From: Polytrichum commune
Lineage: Eukaryota; Streptophyta; Polytrichopsida; Polytrichales; Polytrichaceae
Direction of reading: 5' to 3'
NCBI GenBank assembly: GCA_950295325.1
Contig: OX485803.1
Location: 39,693,554 to 39,757,553 of the forward strand
Length of the DNA: 64,000 bases
In this document: in pieces, positions 22,806 through 35,512 of the stretch
How positions within the stretch are numbered: position 1 is the stretch's first letter
Layout: each line of letters starts with the position of its first letter
Position numbers and translations under genes: made by a program
The notes under the pieces: model-generated
The model's database searches: none
Seen by the model: the letters and a program-made list of their open reading frames with translations, nothing else
What the model was told of the DNA's origin: nothing

Positions 22806-24554
22806 CATTACAGAGTGAAAAAAAGTCCGAAATTCCACAGATCACAAGCTTTGCGGCGACACCATGGATCCCTCATGACATTCATGAGACTTTTTTCTGA
22901 TGGTTGAGGCTGTGGTGAGCCGGCCACTTGTCGACGGTGCAAGACAATATTAGAGGCGTCACGTCTTGAAGCCTTTTTTATGCCCAACACAAGAGCATCA
23001 AGCGAGCGGCCAACAGGTACGCAATTGGTTGCAGCGTTGTGGGAGCAAAAATAATACTAAGTTGCCGGAGTAGGTGCTTTTAAAAAAGGATTATCTGGGG
23101 CTGCTGGGAAAAGTGTTGGGTGGTGTATTAATTTCCTTTCCAAATGGCCAGGCAGGAATCCAGGGGGGTTGAAGCTAAACAGGAGATCCACTCCACCCCA
23201 ACACCAGCCTCCCTCACGCCCACCTTCTGCATCCCAATATTAACACATCGCCTGCATTTGTCTTGGCATGCCAAATATTCTACACTAAATTTGTAGCAAA
23301 ACACCGTCATCCTGGAACTTAGAATCAAGATTCACACAGGAAACTCATTCACACTGTTGCAAGAAATACTTAACAAATTAACGCAGGAGGTGTGATGAGG
23401 AGGAGGAGGATTGCATCAGTTGCATCGCATTGCACCTTACCATAAGAAGATGGTGAGAACCTGCCCCCTCCCAAGTTTGTTATGGATTCATCCCCAAAGT
23501 AGGTTCAGTAGAAATAAATAATTGAAGCTTTCGACATGATTCGGGGGTCAACTTCTTGCAAGGGAACGTGAACCCCAAATGTGCGCAATCTGCATGGAGC
23601 GAATAGTAGAGAACTATGCATTTGGTATTGGGTTTATGGCCTTTTGTGTCCAAACAAATGAAGAATGTAAAATAGTAGAGGATATGACTCCCCGAGACCA
23701 AGTATGCCTTATGACCCCCTCCCTCTCCGTCCAAATTGTTGTTATGTGTTCATTCTTGAAGGATAAAGGGTTGGGTGCAAGTTATGCTTGGTGTTAGAGT
23801 TAGGAATACGGTCTTGTTTTTGGTGGTTGTTGTAGACATGCTTGAAACTGTTATGTAGTATGTGATTTGTATCCATGCATCGTTCAATTTGGTGATCTGA
23901 CTGAGCTTGAGTTCGATAAGACTCGTGCATGCACACGGCTCCCACTCTCAAAGAAGAGAGTACTCCTTTCGCGTGTTAACCATCATCAATTCTAGAACAA
24001 AATTAAGCTTCATGTGCAAGTGGACCAATTTAAAGTCCAAATTTTATCTCTCAATGCAGGGTTAGTACAAAATTATGGTTCACGGAATTTTTGTTGTAAT
24101 CTATCATGGTTGTAGTTAATAATGTGATTTATGAATCTCACGTATACCAACGGTTTCAAACAATTCTTGTAACATAGTCAAATTTTATTTGGATGCTTCG
24201 GCAAGTTTGGATACATGAAGTGATCCATTTTGCATGTGAAATCATGGTGTTGGATTGGCCTTGCAAAGTCAATTAGGAAGCCATGTTGGTAACTCATCTT
24301 GATCTCTTACAAAAAAATTGAGTTAGAACATTTATGATCTCGGTGTAGGCCATCCATGTGTCGTAACCTATCTAGGTCATACATGAGTTTCGATATAGTA
24401 ACCTAGATTATGCCATCGCAAAGATCTTGGGTTTTGAAATGTTAGACCCTCATCTTTTTTGATCATTACATTACTAAGCAAGAAGGATGAGCTCCCTTTC
24501 CTCGAATAGACCAATAAGGAACATGGAAAAGGGGGCAAGACATGGATCTTCGAG
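22806..24554. other. Gene-free stretch
   Basis: Nothing supportable. Short open frames on both strands show no family features. Confidence 0.5.
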
Positions 24555-26115
24555 GTTGATGCCGATAGTGGTCACTAACCCGCGTCACTAAGGTGGTGTG
24601 AATGAGCAATTACCGATATGGTGCATTCAAGCAATCGATTCATCAAGGCCCATCCAAAGGGCATCAATGGTCCTATGCGGCACAAGGACTAGGGAAGGTG
24701 CTGCCATGAAGGTGTGGTGGGATAGGCATTGACACGGACTACAAACATTACAGCAATCGGGCTAAAGCTAGAAATGCCAAAGTCGGGTGGGTTAGGCACA
24801 TTGTGCTACATTAGCCATGTAGGCTAGCTAGGCTACTTAGGTGTGTAAAGCGTATGGGCTATTAGGTGTGTAAAACATATGGGCTAGGCTAAGCAGGTTG
24901 GTCAAGCTACTTGGACATAGGTTGAGTGAAGCCACACTGCAACATGGAATTAAGTTGGGCATGGGGCTTGACTGCGGTGGAGCAGGCTAGAAAACTGGAC
25001 ATTTCAAACTTAAATCACATAATTCCTCTTGAAAGGTTGGGTCTTGATTTGTTTTAGTCTATAATTCCATGCAAAACTACATTGAGAAATTACCACCCAA
25101 GTAAGGTATATAGTGTGGGCATTCAACGTCACATGTATTGTCACTTTGATAATGAAAACGAGATTCATATGAACTCCAAAAATATAAACATTCAAAACCC
25201 AAGCATTTAATACTCGTCCACCTTAAGGTAGACGTGCCTAATTAGGTTACTTATCTTAATCAAACATGTATATTTGAGTGGTACGTGGTTACGTGTGACT
25301 CCAAGAATGGATACCAAAAGACATGTGTTCAGAGTAGATTGGACCACATGATCAAAGTATGATAACCATTCTAAGCTCAATAATGAACTAAATTGGGACC
25401 TATATTATATGAAATGGTCATATATAATGGGGTCTATATGACCATTTACTAAACATGAGGATCTTGACTTGATATTGCATAAAGTGTACATATGCGCTCC
25501 AAAAATAATGAGAAAAATGACTATGGCCTTGAGTTGGATTTGCTAACCATCTTGTATTAATCGCGTGATACATATCCTAAAATACATGGGCTAATTAGGA
25601 GAAAAACAATGTACTTAAACCCATGTAGCTTAGAAGGGCTAAATAAAATCTTTGAAACTTCATGCACGAGAGGTTTGTGATTTCAAGTTTCCCAGCATCC
25701 TCCACCAAGGTAAAGCCCATGCCCAACTTAAGTCCATGCTACAGTGTGGCTTCACTCAACCTAAGTCTAAGTGGCTTCACCGACCTACTTAGCCTAGCCC
25801 ATGTGCGGTGCCTTTACACACCATTAGATTAGCTAGCCTATGTGACTAAATATAGCATACTTAATGCACCTAACCCACTCAACTTTAGCATTTATGGCTT
25901 CAACCTAGTTGTTGTACATTTGTAGTCCGTGTCAATGTCTGTCCCACCACGCCTTCATGGCAAGCACCTTCCCTAGCCTCGACACCACATAGGACCACTG
26001 AGGCCCTTCAAATGGGCCTTAATGGATTGATGGCCTAGATGCACCATGCATGCGACTACACAAGAACCATTCATAGCGTCTCAATGACGGGGTCATTGAC
26101 CAAGGTTCATTTTCC
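24555..26115. repeat. Long inverted repeat (foldback), arms ~450 bp, loop ~650 bp
   Basis: The left arm (about 24,555-25,020) and the reverse complement of the right arm (about 25,670-26,115) share, in order, ACTAGGGAAGGTGCT, GGTGTGGTGGGA, CATTGACACGGACTACAAA, GGGTTAGGTGCATT-like sequence, TGGGCTAGGCTAAG, AGGTTGAGTGAAGCCACACT and TTAAGTTGGGCATGGG. A transcript through this would form a long hairpin. Small differences between the arms show it is not brand new. The loop contains dispersed repeat copy D. No coding potential seen. Confidence 0.85.
25267..25405 (+). repeat. Dispersed repeat family, copy D (weak)
   Basis: TATATTTGAGTGGTACGTGG, AAAAGACATGTGTTCAGAGTA and CTCAATAATGAACTAAATTG resemble copies A-C but with more changes. 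It lies in the loop of the long inverted repeat. Confidence 0.5.
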
Positions 26116-27345
26116 CAAATATGGGCTTAAGCTTAATGAGGAGAAAGAGGGGATCCCTCAAGAATAATGGGGCCACAATACCCAACATACTCTAGACCCA
26201 AACAACACTTGAAAGAAGTTGAATATTATTGTGATGATGGATAGTCATGATGATTAATATATATATGCTCTCCCAAATTTGTAGAAAGTATTCTCAAGAT
26301 AGAGTCTACCTTTTGAAACCTAGCCATTCATTCAAGGTAGATGCAAGGTGGAAGCGACCAATGCACGGGATCTCTATTTGCACAAGGAAGAAATTCACCT
26401 CTTCTAATCTTCTTTATATTTTAAGGTTTTTGTCCTCGGGCTTCAATCACCCTCGTACAACACCCTAAAAGCACAAGAAAATATCCTTGGGAGAAGGCTT
26501 TTCCTATAATAGAATGTTCTATAGCATAAGTGCATATAACAAAAGCCTACTACATTTACCTATTTGTTTAAGTGTAGCAAGACATAATGTTGCCACCCAA
26601 CAAATCACCAACTCACTCAAAACAAATGTACACACCATGCACCGTACACTCACAAAATGCCGACAACGAAAATAACCAATCCCAAGACAACACCATCCCA
26701 CCTTGGTTCCTACAATGCACATGCCAGGCAACCATGTGTACATGCCTTACGCCTAGACATACTATAACATACAAGGAGCAAGACAAAAACACCATAAAAA
26801 CAAACTAGTCCATGCCTACCATCTCCTAGTCTAACTCTTCATATTATAAAGCTCACATTCACACACAATAGATTCCCAAACCAAGCCATCAAAACTAAAC
26901 AAGATACATACACACCCCCCCCCCTTAACATTGTAATTAATATAAAATAAAAATGATAGTAAACTCACACCCAAAGCATCAACACACTCAAAAACTTTCA
27001 TATACCCCCCAAACTCATAAAAAAATGGAGAACGTTTGCTATATTGCCATCAACTACCTAACATATCAAATCCTCAACAATAGGAAATTGGAAAACAAAC
27101 ATGAACATGCCCAACTGCCCCCCATAAGGGCCATATATCAAAACTACCATACTTCCTAAAATGAGCCTATCTACCAAGAGGAAAGGTACACTAAATATGA
27201 TACTTTAGTGTCATATGATATTTCATGTCACTATGGTAACTTTTTGAATGACACTTCTTATGAATAAGTGAACAAATATTGTCAAGGATGATGAATGAGT
27301 TTATCCATTGGCCAAACCCTACCTTCTCTTGTCAACAACTTGTGA
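26116..27345. other. Gene-free stretch with C-tract
   Basis: A C-run near 26,915-26,927. Composition is A/C-rich on the plus strand from 26.5 to 27.1 kb, which opens several meaningless frames. No gene supported. Confidence 0.5.
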
Positions 27346-27560
27346 TGAAATCTTGTCATGGATGATTGAAATTTGGATGAAAAATCACTTGGTAAGTGAC
27401 AGTAATTGCAACACAATAAATATATAATCCCCCATTTTTTTTTACAAGGAATGACAAATAATGTTGGCTTAACATTTGGTGTTGGTGACACTACACTGCA
27501 CTTTATAACTAGTATTGAGCAAGACAATTAGAATTGGTGACATTAAATATCATATTTAGA
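27346..27560 (+). repeat. ~215-bp repeat, copy 2 (pair with 16,108-16,345)
   Basis: Same orientation as copy 1, sharing AGTGACAGTAATTGCA, ATTGAGCAAGACAATTAGAA and flanking sequence. A CTTTTCTTTTCTTTTC-type run follows at about 27,655, and a pyrimidine-rich run also follows copy 1. Confidence 0.8.
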
Positions 27561-29783
27561 GTAGTAAACCCTACCGTTTTAACAAGGGGACTCTTGCACA
27601 AATAAAGGCCAATGGGCTCAAATTAATGTCCAAGGAAAATGTCACAGACATTATTTTCTTTCTTTTCTTTTCTTTTCTAAACAATTAAAGTGAGAAGGAC
27701 CAGAGCCTGGTAGTCAACATAAGCCGTTCATGCAATGTAGATGCAACATGGAATTGTCGAAATCATGGGATTGGTTATGTTCATGCGAGGAGAAAAGATA
27801 AGTCTCTTGGATGATTTTTATAAGGGTGAATGTTGACAATATCTATTGAGGAGGAGGGCTAATTGGGGGAGAGGAGGGTGAAGAGGTTGATTTCTATTGT
27901 GGAGCTCATAGATTGTTGTTTTTAGTTGAATTGACTCTTAAATCGGGGTCAAAGACTATGAAGTAATCTAGTGAACTTAGATTGGTAAGAATCAACAATA
28001 AACATGTAGGGATCCATACCGACTATTACTCCCTTGGTAGGTATGAGGAAACTAAACCGTTTTTATATATGGTCATCAGACCTCCGTGGAATGATCACCC
28101 AACCAATACAAAACCTTAAAAATATAGAGAACTAAGCTTTGAAAGGGGGGGGCACACACATGTCAATTGTGAAACTGTCGGTTTCCCCCACTAACGCCAC
28201 TTTCCTAGCATTCCGGGAGTTGAATAAGAAGTGGATACTTCATTGAACTAGCAATTGGGAATAGGGGGTTTGCCTTCCCACTAGACTGCCAGCTCTTGCA
28301 AAATGATGGGGGGAAAACAAGACCCATCATTTTGGGAGCCAACAAGAACGCAACATCATGTATTCGATGTTTGAAATTACTATTTTGATCTTTTTGTAAA
28401 GTAGTCATCTTTGAGACGAGGTGTGTGTCACTAAACTGACGAGAACAACGGCTCATTTGCACGTGTAGCGTGGCCCCAAGTTTCAAAGCTTTCACCTCTC
28501 CAGTCCGAGTCGACTTTTTGTGAAAACCTCCAGTTTTGGGCGTGTGTGGGCTCCACTTGAGAGAAACTTGGCCGCTTTTCGTATACCCTAAGCTTATTAC
28601 CACCCAATGCCCTATATTATAGGTCCATGGTGGTGAAAGAGTCTCCAATTCAGGCATTGAGTTGGCTGAGCAAGTAATTAAGTACTGCAGCATGGAGAAG
28701 GAGCTAGACAGTCAAGTTAGAGTAGGGCCAAATTTGGGAGGCCAGGTGGTCCAAGGGCAGGATATAATATAGACAGCTTGCCATTGAAAGAGGGGGGGAG
28801 CTGCGCATGCCTCCACTGTAAAAGTCCAAGGTAACTCAATGCACCTAATGAGCAGCTGCCGCTGGCTCTTGCTTTGTAGCTGATGGGGCAAATTTAAATG
28901 TGATGCGGCAAAAAAACTGCCATGACTCCCCCTTTCCTGCGCTCACTTACAGTAACCCTTTCCTGTTCCAAATCAGCAGCGGACCTGCTGAAGTCTGTAG
29001 TAGATTGACCTGCTTACCCACCGCTAATTAGGCGCTCAATACACACAACTCCCAAACTTAGAGACAGACTTGCTTGATTCTTACACACAAAAGCAAAGAA
29101 CTTGGAAGGAGCACAGTAACTTACTTCACTGCCTTCAAGGGGGTAAGTAAATCGGGTCTCATCTCATCATCCGGGATATCACATGCGCTCTGTCAACATA
29201 TTGGCACCGTTCTAGGTTGGAAATGTTAACATATTCGGGAGGGCCTAGTAGAGAGAGAGAGAGAGATCGCATACGAGCGTAACTTCTCACCCATCCATCT
29301 TAAAAAGCTTGACCCCCGGCCTACACATTTGTGGCCGATTCATCTCAAATAATTTGGAATGGGCTCGTTTGGATTCTTTTGAAGCAAGTTATGTCGTCAC
29401 TAGACTACAACTAGTAACCTTCGCATTGTATAATGCTTGTGTTGGATGAATTAGTTCCACTCATATGCAATAATTCCCTCTCTCTGAGGCCTGTCATGTG
29501 ATCTAGTAAGGAGAAAGGGAATCTTCAACACTCTGACCTCTTATAATTTATTTTTGGTTGAGATAGAGGGCCAATCGGTTGACGCCAAAGAAAGAATTAA
29601 AACAAAGAACAACATGCTCACTTCGAAGGGAGATGGGGCCCTCTAACGTGTTACAACACCACTTAAGGAGAGACAACAATGTCAAATAGGTGGGATGCGG
29701 TTAAATGGAACCGGAAACTCATTAGAGATAGGGTTGGGTGTGGCGGTTTCTAGGGTTCTCCTTGGCTTTAGGTCCTCAGCCAT
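27561..29783. other. Gene-free stretch
   Basis: The longest frame (162 codons, minus strand, 28,205-28,693) has no recognisable motif and an ordinary composition, so I do not call it. A GA-microsatellite lies near 29,250-29,268. Confidence 0.45.
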
Positions 29784-29937
29784 CTAGTGCAGGCTTGGTT
29801 TTTGCACCTATCACAAACTTGTAAGATGCCCGTTACACTTGTCAAATGTGCATCCTCTGTACATATGGGGTGGAGCCAATGACTGTGACGGCCATTTGAC
29901 ATGTTTGTGACGGGTGCAAAAAGCAACCCTGATCTAG
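29784..29937. mobile_element. 154-bp MITE with ~55-bp terminal inverted repeats
   Basis: The left end CTAGTGCAGGCTTGGTTTTT followed by GCACCTATCACAAAC matches the reverse complement of the right end (CTAGATCAGGGTTGCTTTTT, GCACCCGTCACAAAC). Almost the whole sequence is paired arms with a loop of about 45 bp. The exact target duplication is unclear. The ends resemble the CACTAG start of CACTA elements but also allow other assignments. Confidence 0.7.
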
Positions 29938-32894
29938 TGACTCTCATGATAACGGAAATTAGATTTGCAGTGGCCTTCCATGTTGTCTATTGTCAGTGCC
30001 CATCCTCTTATAGCAAAGTTGCAATGTGTATCTAGCTTGTTCGATTCCATGATTGCAAATTATATCTGTACTAGTGATTATTATCCCATTTGATTAGCAT
30101 AACATTGTCTTATTCTTCCTAATATGGAGTAATCAGCTGTCCACATGTGGAAGTCATTTGGCATCGCACGAATCATTTGCCATCTGGCATTGCACAAATC
30201 ACATTCATATTTATTACATGGAAATTTTTGTCACATACATGGCACTCGAATCATTTCCACGCTCTCTAAACAACCAATTCATGGTCTTCACCTGCTGATA
30301 TTTTCACATGATCCTTATTACTGTAGTCCAAAGTATATATGACCATATAAACGGAAAAATTATTATTTTTCGACTCCATTTCCTGCACAAGAGGCATTAT
30401 CATGATTTTATCAAACCACTCTCATAGTGCGCCTAGTTCCAGATTCAACTCCATATTACTCTATGTCTCAGGGATTTGAAGTCGCTTCTTCATTCATGTT
30501 TGTCGATACATCTGCCACCTCACACGCACAATCATCTTCCCACCAGACAAAGGGTGGTTGGCCTTCATATACTATGACATCGCTCCATGTTCCATATTTC
30601 TTCAGCTTGCCGACCCCCACGAATGGCTTGGACTCTTTGAAGGTTTTAAACTGCAACATCAACTCATCCGCTTGAGAGCCCATCAAAGTACGTACCTTAA
30701 TGTAGTTCTACATGGCATGCAATATTAGATATTTTTACGTCAATATCCGCCCTCCACTCCCAACCGCCCATTCGGTGATTCCAACCATGATGAGCCGGAC
30801 TCCCAAAGACGGTACAAGAGAAGTCTTGCAACGTTCATTGACATATTGAGATACGTCACATGATTTAAGAAAATTTCTTACATTTTCCTGCCCTGTGGTG
30901 TTGGTTGTCCAGATTTTGTGCCAAAGATGAAAGGTCTCAACTTTCTCACAAGTATGATGACACGGTCGTGTAGTATCCTGCCTGCCAGACGGAAGGCGAC
31001 GAGAAGGCGATCCCTTGGAAATTGTGGGTTACCTTACATAAAGGTCACTGTTCTCAAAGAAAAGAACAATGCAATTTTCAAGAGAGTGCATACCAAGCTC
31101 TTTACATTTTATGAAAGCAAATTACACAGTGGCTTGCAATCTCCGAGGAAGCGTGGTAGCATGAGCAGGGTGATGGAACCATCCACAGAAATAATATAGG
31201 CCACACCATTCAGCATGGACTGAAAGTTTAGGTTCGGATATGGTGCATAAGGGCATCCTCAATGTTGATGACAAAGATTGTGTAATGCAACAAAAGATGG
31301 ATCTTGTTGAAGCCTCGGATTTGTGAATGTGATAGATTGAGTTCAGTGTGAAGTGTGAAGGCACGATGTGTGTGGAATTTTTGAATATTATTCCCCTATG
31401 GTGCAGACAGTAATGGATGAAGACATTGTAAGATCATTCTAGTTTCCCTATGAAATGAGAATCAAACAATTGACACCAAGTTGCTGATGATGTTCTCATG
31501 ATGTTGAGGGGTTTACTAGACGGCAGAGGCGCAAGCCTTTGATGTGAAAAAAGATATGGTGATGAACCCAGAAGAGCATCATGCAGGGAATGATCAAGTA
31601 ACAAATGCTGAAAATATCCACCATAAATGTAATTAACTCTACGCATCACAAATGTAATCAACGAAGACGGGGGGGACGGGCAATTTATATTACAGTGCAG
31701 TACACTTCGAGTGTGCAAACAAGTATGGCGAAGTCCATTTTTAATTGTGCTCAATAAGTTGGCATTAACGCAGTCGAAACGCATTAGTGCAAGACTTAGG
31801 AGAACTTGAACCCCCCATGACATCAAACCCCCCCTCACCAAGTTTTAGATGCAAATGTCCATGTGAGTACTAAACATGAGAATTATGTTAATTAAGTCCA
31901 TGACAGTATTTGATGCCATTACTGTCGTAACAACATTGCAAAGAACTTTGCAGTTGGCCATCAAAGGTTGCATGGGTAAAAAGACAAGTCATTACAAAAA
32001 CCTACTCATTTGTATAGGAACCGCAGTAGAAGTAATTACTGTATGTTGTTACTGTGGTAGTAAAACCCAAACTAGTGTGGAATGTTGATAAATTAGTGTG
32101 GGGCAACCTAATTGCATATAACGGTGTAAACATCTCAACATGTCTTTCTCTGTGCAAGGCCCACCAACATGTGTCACTCACTCTAGTACTAGTGGTTGCA
32201 GGCAGCAGCTGGAATTTGAAAATCAACATGAGCGAGAGGCCCCAACCACACCCCCTGAAATTGAGCTCAGCAGTCTGAACATGGGCAACCGAATGTTTGT
32301 TGCCAGCATCTGAGGACAAAAAATTAATAATTTTCTTCTTCTAGCATTAAGTGGGTTCACGTTTACATGATCCTGGGAGTTCGTGTGATGATTTTGTGCC
32401 TGAAACCTTGGAAATTCTGCATCTTGCAGAGGATGAAAACGTCACCCCTTTGTAACTTAGCCCGAACTGAGAGAGCATGATTGCAATGCTAAAATTTAAC
32501 GTATCTTGTTATACGACTTGATGCTGATGTTGCAGATTGACAGACTATAATGGTTAGAAATTACTGCATTTGCATGACTTTGCTTGAGAATCAATCTGGA
32601 TCTGCTACAATTTAATGCAATGTTATAATTTGCAATTTGCTAGATTCCAATTGCTTCCACGTCAATCTCTGCTCTCTCACTGAACTGTAGATTAATGCTG
32701 AGCTTCGCCAAGTCTAACTTATATCTCACATTTTTGTTTTGGTAAGCTATTTCATTTGACTGCGAACAATAATCTGCTGAAACAATGATGTTCACCCTAT
32801 TAATATCGGACCAGCAATATGAAGGATCTTGATTGAGCACTTCAATCCTGTGAATGTTTGTAAGGTATGCGGGCATTATTTGGTTATAATTCTT
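29938..32894. other. Gene-poor stretch with a few coding-like frames
   Basis: A minus-strand frame at 30,686-30,468 (72 codons) has a plausible protein composition, with KTFKESKPFVGVGKLKKYG and a DDCACEVADV segment, but no family I recognise. Nothing else is supported. Confidence 0.35.
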
Positions 32895-33165
32895 AATAGG
32901 ACACCTATATCTAATTGGTGTGTGATTAGGTAAGGATCGAAGAACGAACACCATAAAGGCGCATGTTTGAAAGAGATTGTACCATGTCTTCAACTTTTGT
33001 TAACTATTCCACACTCAATAGTTATCACAAGTGAGAGGACCTATGTGTTCAGTTCACAAATCAACAAACATGCACTCTCGATAACCGTCATTAATTCAGA
33101 GCACATCCGATTTCCAATTTGGTTTTTGTTGATGTCTCGTCATAGATTTGCTAATGGAGCACAAA
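32895..33165 (+). repeat. Dispersed repeat family, copy C
   Basis: Contains CACCTATATCTAATTGGTGT, GAAAGAGATTGTACCATGTC, ATCAACAAACATGCACTC and GATTTGCTAATGGAGCAC. Colinear with copies A and B and in the same orientation. Confidence 0.8.
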
Positions 33166-34582
33166 CTTGAAAACGTAATATCCTGTTCAATTAAAGATGG
33201 AGATAGAACAAGAAAAGGTAACCAAATAAGACCCCGTACCATAAGGTTGCTACCGATCTCCCTCACTTGTGGATTTTCTGCTCCTGGAATCCTTGTCCGC
33301 AGGTTTGATGCTCGCAAAGGTAATCTTCAGGACAAGTGTTCCTCTCCGTGTCTCCGCCTGCTGATTCTTTGGGTTGCCACCTTCTGCAACCTTCTAGGTA
33401 CGTGGGTGCTATTCGGCTACATTTTCATGATCTCTATCTTCAACTGCTCATATTTACGTGTCAGATTACTCCGGGAATCACGTTTCGTTACCACTGGTTC
33501 TCTTGAACTGTATGGTATATGATCTAGTACAGTAGTAGATTCCACTCCATATTCATAGATTTCAAATCCGTTCAGTTGAAAGAGAAGTAGTGGTAAGGGA
33601 TCACAATGCCCGTAGTGCAATTTGTGTTGTATTAGCAAATCTATGATAACCTTAGTGTTCAGCAAAAATGGATTGAAATTCGGGCATCTATTGATTCTGT
33701 TATGATTTTCTAAAGTCTACGTGTGATGATTCTTTGAATAAAAACATGGGTCCCTCCAATTGTGTTGACTAAAGATCTATCCTGAAACTGAAACCCTCTT
33801 GGATTGCGCCTATGTTCGAGTCTGTCCATGGGCTTATGAATTTCAGGCGTTCCAAGAGATGTCTTTGTTTCCAACTTTGTTGCTGCTGTCGGGATTTGCC
33901 AAGGCAAGATTAATGCCCTGGTTTTTTCAAAGAAAATATGAAGTAGATCATATAAAGATGAGTTCTGGAGATTCAAGACCCTTGCTTCTCAGCCATGAGG
34001 AAATTTTAATTGTTGTGATGCAAGAAAAATACCAATGACAAGGTCAGCTCGGTTTCCTTTTATTCCCTTTCAATGGATCTAAGGTTTGGTGCATTGGAGG
34101 AGATCGACCCACTGCTGCAGATGTGTATACCTTTAATCTTGAGCATTTTGCATCCATTCTTGAGCAAGTGCAGGGCGATGATGAGAATTTTGCATCCGTT
34201 AATCTGGACACCCTTGAGTGGTGATGGGGACAATGAGATGTAGAAGATTTATTTGGGCGGGGGTTGTTCACAATACCAACGTCAAGGGACCCCACATGGT
34301 AGGCCGCTTTGTAGAAGAGGCTTTGTAAGTTGGAATCATTGACAACATGGACCGATTCCTCAAAGAGTTGGTGGACAATAAAGAAACCAAAATGCAAGGA
34401 GGAGGGGAGAAGGAGGGATATGTGAAAACCAATATATATTCAAAGCACAATTATACACGGCCAAAATTCAAAATTCAAATTTTTTTATTATATTTTGTGT
34501 GATTGTATAACTTTTTCAGACCTTGTACAGCCGCTAGCCCACGGACTTTTTGGGCTAGCAGCTAACCTAATAGCTAACAGTT
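33166..34582. other. Gene-poor stretch
   Basis: The plus-strand segment 34,075-34,210 reads as a protein-like frame (GGDRPTAADVYTFNLEHF ... FASVNLDTLEW) that ends in a stop and continues in degraded form to about 34,440. It may be a decayed exon. I do not recognise the family. Confidence 0.3.
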
Positions 34583-35512
34583 ATGGCTGAAAATGGTTCT
34601 CGAAAAAAATGGGCTAGCCCAGCTATGGCTAGATCGCGGCTTGAAAAATTATGGGCTAGCCTAGCTATGGCTAGATCGAGGCCTCAAAAAATATGGGCTA
34701 GTCTAGCTATGGCTAGATCGAGGCCTCAGATAATATGGGCTAGCCCAGCTAGTTATTAGCTAGCTACAGATAAGTCATGTAACTCAATTGGCTCAAGCTA
34801 AGGCCTAGCCATGTCATCCCTACCACTACCATAAAAATTTTAGGGTTGAGATCATCTGTCCATATCCAAGTGCTTCCAAGTGCAACCGGTTACATGTTTA
34901 CATCTTTTGATATGTTTTTACTCAAAGTGGGCTATATTCTCTACATTCCTCTAAAAAGATGGGTTGTTCTCTTGAGGATTTGCAGAGGCATCAATGATGT
35001 TGAAGTTGAACAAACATCTAATGCCATATGATCCTGAAAAGTTGATCTTGTTGGATAATTCCGATTGGAAGAATCACATTCCCAAATGCCCTATTTTCGA
35101 TGAGGAGTTGCAGATAGAGGATGATGACAATTTGTTGGTAGAGAATGATGAGCAATATGTTTTAGATATTGATGACGATGAGTGATTTTGACTGATATGA
35201 AATATAATTGTATTGATGAGACAATGTCTCCTCGAATTCATTATATGAGTTACATGAATTAATTTATTAGGTCAGCTAATCCAGCTATATGGCTAAAAAC
35301 GGTACCCGAAAAAAATGGGCTAGCCCAGCTATGGCTAGATCGAGGCCTCCCAAAATATGAGGTAGCTAGCTATGGCTAGATCGAGGCCTTAGCAAATATG
35401 GGCTAGCCTAGCTATGGCTAGATTGAGGCCTCAAAAAATATGGGCTAGCCTAGCTATGGCAAGATTAAGGCCTCAAAAATATGGGCTAGCCCAGCTAGCT
35501 AATGGGCTATAA
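34583..35512 (+). repeat. Two 42-bp tandem arrays flanking a 520-bp core
   Basis: Array 1 (34,583-34,765, four units) and array 2 (35,289-35,512, five units) have the unit GGGCTAGCCCAGCTATGGCT followed by AGATCGAGGCCTCAAAAAAT, with a 41-42 bp period. Both arrays are in the same orientation, and each is preceded by a similar leader (GGCTGAAAATGGTTCTCGAA / GGCTAAAAACGGTACCCGAA). The unit holds the palindromes GGGCTAGCCC and GAGGCCTC. The core carries a remnant coding frame. The arrangement suggests subterminal repeats of a transposon. Confidence 0.85.
34900..35185 (+). pseudogene. Possible hAT-transposase C-terminal remnant
   Basis: One plus frame gives VFTQSGLYSLHSSKKMGCSL and EDLQRHQ before a stop, which resembles the RVFSxAGL...KR..L motif of the hAT dimerisation domain. 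A neighbouring frame continues with MLKLNKHLMPYDPEKL, SDWKNHIPKCP and an acidic end DIDDDE at 35,185. The two frames differ by a shift near 34,990. Weak resemblance; it could be an unrelated protein. Confidence 0.35.

Noticed and set aside
28205-28693. 162-codon minus-strand frame as a gene
   Set aside because: No motif, signal, membrane segment or neighbour supports it; length alone is within chance for this region.
33148-33522. 124-codon plus-strand frame as a gene
   Set aside because: It begins inside dispersed repeat copy C and shows no family features.
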